Source of the DNA: Linnemannia elongata
Taxonomy: Eukaryota > Mortierellomycota > Mortierellomycetes > Mortierellales > Mortierellaceae
Direction of reading: 5' to 3'
Length of the DNA: 64,000 bases
Assembly (NCBI GenBank): GCA_036320915.1
Contig: JAXBDG010000009.1
Location: 1,364,001 to 1,428,000 of the forward strand
Below, in pieces: positions 59,295 through 64,000 of the stretch. Position numbers and translations under genes: made by a program. Positions within the stretch are counted from its first letter, which is position 1. Each line of letters starts with the position of its first letter. Under the pieces are notes generated by a model, which was not told the origin of the DNA, ran no database searches, and saw nothing but the letters and a program-made list of their open reading frames with translations.

Positions 59295-62200
59295 ATGGGC
59301 AAGGGGAAGGAAGTCATTGTCAGCTGGGACGACCTCGACGACGACGACCTCTTCGACGAAGACCCTTTCGAGCCCAGTCAGAGTCAGTCTGCTCCAACGA
59401 AGGATGACGCGACTCCTACAGCTGCAACAGTAGCCCTTGCGCGCATCGTTCGGAAACCCGGGCCCGACATTTCGACTCCTGCGAATGAGTCCTCCCTTGG
59501 AAAGCAGGACCTACGGAGCGAGGTCAGACAGTTAGGCACCAGTAGCAGCAACATCAACGTCCCTGGGCAACTCCGATCTGTCTCAGGAACGAGCGCAGGC
59601 ACCGATCATCATATCGATAGCTATTGGAAGAGCGAAAGCGATTGGAGGAGCGATCGGAAGAGAACCTCAAAGCAGACGCTACCTGCTAAAGGGGACTTGA
59701 GAGATGCCATCACAACCATGACACGGCAGATGAAGGATCTCCACTCTCCAGGAACTCGGGCAACAGAGTCGATCAGAGCACCTCAATCTCGTCCATTGGA
59801 GTCCGGTATCACTTTGGTGGCGATTCGTACCAGCTCAGACCCCAAGCCGTCATCATCCTCAGGCCGACCATCCGCATCGGACGTGATTGCTGCACCGCCA
59901 AAATGGGACAGTTATCGGCCGAGGAGTCGCTCTGGAAGTCGCTCAAGAGGCAAGGAGTCCAGGAGTCGCAAAAAGTCCAGGAGTCGGTCGAGGGGGCGGT
60001 CGTGGAGTCGGTCAAGAAGGCGGTCGTGGAGTCGATCCAGAGGCAGAGCAAGAAGTCGGTCCAGGGATCGGTCAAGGGACAGAAACACGTCCTCGCGACA
60101 TAGAAGTAGATCAAGAGGAAGGAGTAGGAGTAGAGACAGGCGGAGGAGCAGGGAATGGAGTAGGAGTAGAGATAATCGCAAAAGCAGAGGGAGAAGCAGA
60201 GACAAGGATACTGATAAAGGCAAGGACAAGGAAAAGGACAAGGATAAGGAGAGGAACAGGGATGAGGATAATGATAGGGACAAGGATAGCGTCAGGGATA
60301 GAGGCGGAGGCAGAGATAGGGATGTAGACAAATGGATGACCTCGAGTCGGAGTACGAGTACGGATAAGAGTAAGCCCAGGGGCATGAGTCGAACTCGGAG
60401 CACTCTACCGACCAAGGCGGAGGAAAAGCCCGGCAGCTGGACGAACAGCGTGTCGAGAGAAGCCAATGCAGTGGTAATATCAGCATCACCAAGCGCGCAA
60501 GTGATTGCTCAAACATCAAACATCACCATAACGCCCACCACAACATCAACCACTTTACTTTCTCTCTCGACGCCTCTTACCGCTTGCGGCTCTCCTGCCG
60601 ACGAATCCACCGCCCCCTCTTCTTCATTATCAAGTACTGAGTGCAGCAACCCTACAACTCTATCGCAAACGACAACTCTCAGCAGTGTGGAAGTACTAAC
60701 AGGCTCTCTGGACTTGACTCAACCATATTTACTCAACACTACCACCACTTCGTCCTCCTCTTCACCTGGCCCTGGCCTACTTCAAACTACTGACCCCAAC
60801 CTCGCAAGCGAACTCCAGGACCCCGCAACATTGACCAACATTAAAGTGGAGGCAGAGGACCCTCTTACTCTGGCACAAGTAATGAAGACACCATCACCAG
60901 AGGTGGCTGTGAAACAGGAGACTCATAGCTCGGACGACGCCACGATATTCCTGCGTCAGGCATCTCAGCCAACAACAAGCGCACTAGGACTAGCCGATCC
61001 CATGGAAGCCGAAGAAGGAACTCAAGATCTTCACTACTTTGTCATACGTGTTAGTGACGAAGGCGACTTCAATGATGCTCGGAGAAGCGTAAGTCTCTTA
61101 GACAAGCCTTTTCCCGGCTTTGTATTGCACCAGTGATGTGTCCCATATGTGCCCATATTAACCTTGCTATTCCTCTCCATTATTTTCTTCGTTTAGAACG
61201 TTTGGAACACAAACCCAATGTACGACAAGACTTTGCGTGAACTCTATAGCGTAAGTCATTCAAACATGTTTCCCAGGAGTTAGACTATGCGTAAAAGTTA
61301 TGTCAAGTCTTGTAATTAATCAATATACTCCGCATGTCTATCTTGATTAGCCGACTTCACAAGTATTCCTGATCTTCACTGTGTTTATGAGCGGCGAATT
61401 CTGTGGGATCGCCAAGATGGCATCAGAGATAATGTGGGTGGGAGAACGGACCATCTTTGACAAGTCAAACCTGAGGCAAAAGTTTAAGCTCCAGTGGGTC
61501 GCCTGGTATGTTGCTTTCGCTATTCTAGAACGTGAAGTACTATTACTTTCGTCGAGAAGCGTATCTAACCTCTTCTTGCTGTGGTTTCTTTTGTTATCAT
61601 ATTGATAGCTCGCGTGTCTCGTATGACAGTGTTAAGGAGTTGACACATGAGCCAATCTACAGGATCATTCGCAAGAATGGATATGAGCTTCCTCAGGATA
61701 TTGGTGGGAGCATTCACAAACTGCTTGTTGAAAACCAACCCGAGCAGGAACCGTAAGTTTCGACCATAAGCCTTTACCGAGTCATATTGAAGAAAGTCTA
61801 GTTATGTGAATCTAACCGCTTATTGATCCAATTTTCTATTATTCCAGGCAACTGACCCTGTCTTTGCAAGAGGCGGACAGCAGTGCGCTCGATATTACTG
61901 CTACGAGTTTCAGTCACGATATGCTCATGGGTGAAAGTAGCAATGCTCAAGAAAGCTCGACACTACATTTCAACTCACCGTTCAGGGACAATTCTGACAT
62001 GGATGTCGATCTGCCAGAACCTATGACAAGTGACTTCCAGGGCAAAGACAAGGACGAAGGCGAAGTCAATGTCGACCATGACGGGGGCGGGTAAAATCAT
62101 ACTGTCATCTTACGAACCCTCTGATGCATGGATCGAAGTTTGAGAAGCTAACACACTTGAGTTTTGTCGTTTTTGCAATATATAGTTTGTCCATGGATCT

Positions 62201-63329
62201 GGACTCCAATTCAGATACAACCGCCGATTTTATAGAGGTCTCATCTTCAAAGGCCACCCTTCTGCACAGCCCACGTGCTCGCAAGAGATCACTCTCTGCC
62301 GACGAGAATGCCGACCTGTCTATGGAGCGTACTCTTGCCATTGAAGAACAGAAACAACAGTTCAGAGGTCGCTCAACAGAACCAACTATCGAGCGCCAGG
62401 ATCGGAGAGCGGACGACGAGGAAGAAAAGGAAGAGGGAGACGAGGAGATGGAAAAGGGAGAGGCTGTCTCCCTTCGAGATGTTTCTCCAATACGCGCAAG
62501 GTCACCCAGGAGACTCAATTCACCTCCACCTTCATTTCCTTCAAGGCGCTGGTCGCCTTCGATACGTCGATCTTCTCCACCGCCACAAATACGATCCTCT
62601 CGAAGACGATCACCGCCGCCGCCGTCATTACGGTATTGGTCCCCACCTCCACCATCACTTCGAAGGAACCGATCTCCTCCACCGCCCCGTCGAAGATTGC
62701 CACCTCGCAGATCTCCACCACCACCATCACATTATCACCAGCCACTTCCATATGAGCGATCTGGATCTACAGCCTCCACTTCGTCCACCTACTACGGCTT
62801 CAGGTCTCCACCACCGTTCCCGCAACGATCCAAGGATCCTCGAGATCGATCCGCGTCGACATATGTCTTCCATTCAGGAAGTGAACCCAACAACCAACGC
62901 GATCGGTTCAGTAATGCTCCTATGGACCCACGTCTCTCGGTTAACCGTGGTACTAGCAGTAGTGTCGTCCCCCAGAAGCGGTCCTATGGTGAAGCAAGCG
63001 GATCGATGGAGAACGGTAAGGGTACTGTACTGGCTGACGCAGTGGACCTTCCGGCTTCAGTGTTCCCTCTTGCAGACGATGACGATGATAATATGAGCGG
63101 TCATTTCATCCCGCCACTGCAGTCAGTCAATCCCTCAGCCGCAGGAGCATCATCATCGTTATCGTCGCCATCTGCAGCACCGGGAGACCCTTCTTCGTCC
63201 ACCTTAACGGCCCCTTCTGCGGATCCTCCTCCTCAGATCACGAGCATCACGCTGGTTCCTTCTGGGATGTCCAAGTCTCGACGCAAGAAGTTGCGAAAGG
63301 AGGCCCTTGCCAAACCTCTAGACTTTTAG
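59295..63329 (+). CDS. YTH-domain, RS-rich RNA-binding protein (YTHDC1-like m6A reader)
   Basis: A likely nuclear reader of N6-methyladenosine in RNA. Six exons (59295-61088, 61197-61250, 61351-61505, 61609-61752, 61848-62090, 62186-63329) give 1177 residues. The acidic N-terminus (WDDLDDDDLFDEDPF) is followed by an RS/RD-rich domain at about 215-365. The YTH domain is at about 577-715: YFVIRVS, VWNTNPMYDKTL, QVFLIFTVFMSGEFCGIAKM, MWVGE, KFKLQWVAC, then SVKELTHEPIYRIIRKNGYELP. W601 and W645 align with cage tryptophans 377 and 428 of YTHDC1. A second RS/Pro-rich stretch (RRRSPPPP type) follows, and the C-terminus is a short basic KSRRKKLRKEAL. Having RS segments around a central YTH is the YTHDC1 plan rather than the YTHDF plan. 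Methyl-adenosine binding is inferred from the cage. Confidence 0.88.
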
Positions 63330-63488
63330 AACCTTTTTTTTTTGCGATTACCCATTGTAATACAAAAGGCTAATTTTTGCGTAGATAATGAACTGTGCTT
63401 GGCTTTTCTTTGTGCTTGTAATTAATGAAATGTGCGAGAGTGAATGGTCTATGTTTGATGGTCCTTTTTTCGTAACGACCGAATGCGA
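63330..63488. other. Convergent 3' region
   Basis: Only 159 bases between opposing stop codons. A T-run follows the YTH stop, and AATACAAAAGG near 63359 may belong to a polyadenylation region. Confidence 0.5.
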
Positions 63489-63905
63489 CTACCACTGAGA
63501 GTTGTTGGTCATCAATTGAACGACCTCGGGGATTTTGGTCTTGTGGATGAGCATCATGCGGCGGGCGGGGGCAATTCCATAGTCCTCAAACGTGTTCTTG
63601 GACTCTGCAACAGTCGGTGGCGTCGTCAACTTGAAGTCCTGTGTAAACTCGGCGAACTGCTGCAACATTTCTTCCTCTGGGTGGAAAAAGAATGTCGTTG
63701 GCTCCGCCTATTTTAACAATCGCAAGAAATATATGTGTGGTGAGTATGACGACTGAGTCTGCCAGGGCGAGGAGCGTTAGAAGATGAAAATTTGGTAAGA
63801 AAGTAGAAGAGCATGACTTACGGTCTTGGTCTTCTTCTTGGTGGGCTTGGGAGCTTCGTCGTCCAGATCGATCTTAGGAGCGACTTCGTGGTATGTAGGC
63901 GCCAT
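63489..63905 (-). CDS. Small protein of unknown function, 100 residues
   Basis: Two exons (63822-63905, 63489-63707) join at a GTAAGT donor and an ATAG acceptor to give 100 residues, starting MAPTYHEVAPKIDLDDEAPK. A short acidic patch, then a Lys/Thr-rich linker (PTKKKTKT), lead to a compact part with FFFHPEEEMLQQFAEFTQDF and a basic PARRMMLIHKTKIPEVV near the C-terminus, ending NNSQW. No signal peptide or membrane segment is seen. I do not recognise the family. The clean intron, the good codon frame across both exons and a stop directly after the conserved-looking end make it a real gene. Its start codon lies about 95 bases from the window edge, so an additional upstream exon cannot be excluded. 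Confidence 0.65.
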
Positions 63906-64000
63906 CAATAAGTAGTATTCAAAGTTGAATGGCAATCCCTAAAGTAATTTACCGCAGTAGGAGGTCAAGAGGTTAGCCACTCTATTGCGACTGCGACTCC

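Overview
The window reads as nuclear DNA of an early-diverging, intron-rich fungus, most likely Mucoromycota and perhaps a Mortierella relative. This is inferred from gene structures and protein flavour; no database was searched. I rebuilt 13 protein-coding genes by joining exons at GT...AG borders so that the reading frame and the family motifs run through. Twelve are complete multi-exon genes and one, at the left edge, is the 3' part of a gene. Of the 55 introns placed, 44 end in TAG, 9 in CAG and 2 in AAG.

Left part (1-23 kb): a GPI-anchored polysaccharide-deacetylase-like protein with degenerate catalytic motifs (+, partial); lipoyl synthase (-); the mitochondrial tRNA-modifying flavoprotein MTO1/GidA (-); the U2 snRNP protein SF3B4/Hsh49 (-). 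Divergent from SF3B4 is a 2242-residue SWR1-type chromatin remodeller with four AT-hooks (+). Convergent to it is an external, EF-hand NADH:ubiquinone oxidoreductase of the NDE1 type (-, 11 exons).

Middle (22.4-38 kb): a GCN4/CPC1-type bZIP activator (+) whose long leader carries two AUG-started upstream ORFs, a layout that suggests translational control. Convergent to it is RIB3 (riboflavin synthesis, -). Then come a KAT14/ATAC2-type histone acetyltransferase (-, 12 exons), a DHA1-type MFS exporter (-) and an NRG1-like C2H2 regulator (-).

38.1-55.9 kb: about 17.7 kb with no recognisable protein gene. It is full of polypurine/polypyrimidine tracts, microsatellites and 20-34-base homopolymers, and it lies upstream of the NRG1-like gene.

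Right part (55.9-64 kb): THOC1/Hpr1 (mRNA export, -) shares a 473-bp divergent promoter region with a YTH-domain, RS-rich putative m6A reader (+). A 100-residue protein of unknown function (-) closes the window.

The genes form no operon or metabolic cluster. Two loose themes are mitochondrial cofactor and respiration functions (LIP5, MTO1, NDE1, RIB3) and nuclear RNA or chromatin functions (SF3B4, SWR1, KAT14, THOC1, YTH). The most interesting items are the two-uORF leader of the GCN4-like gene, the ATAC-type acetyltransferase in a fungus, the THOC1/YTH divergent pair, the degenerate deacetylase and the long non-coding block. No RNA gene, CRISPR array or intact transposon was recognised.
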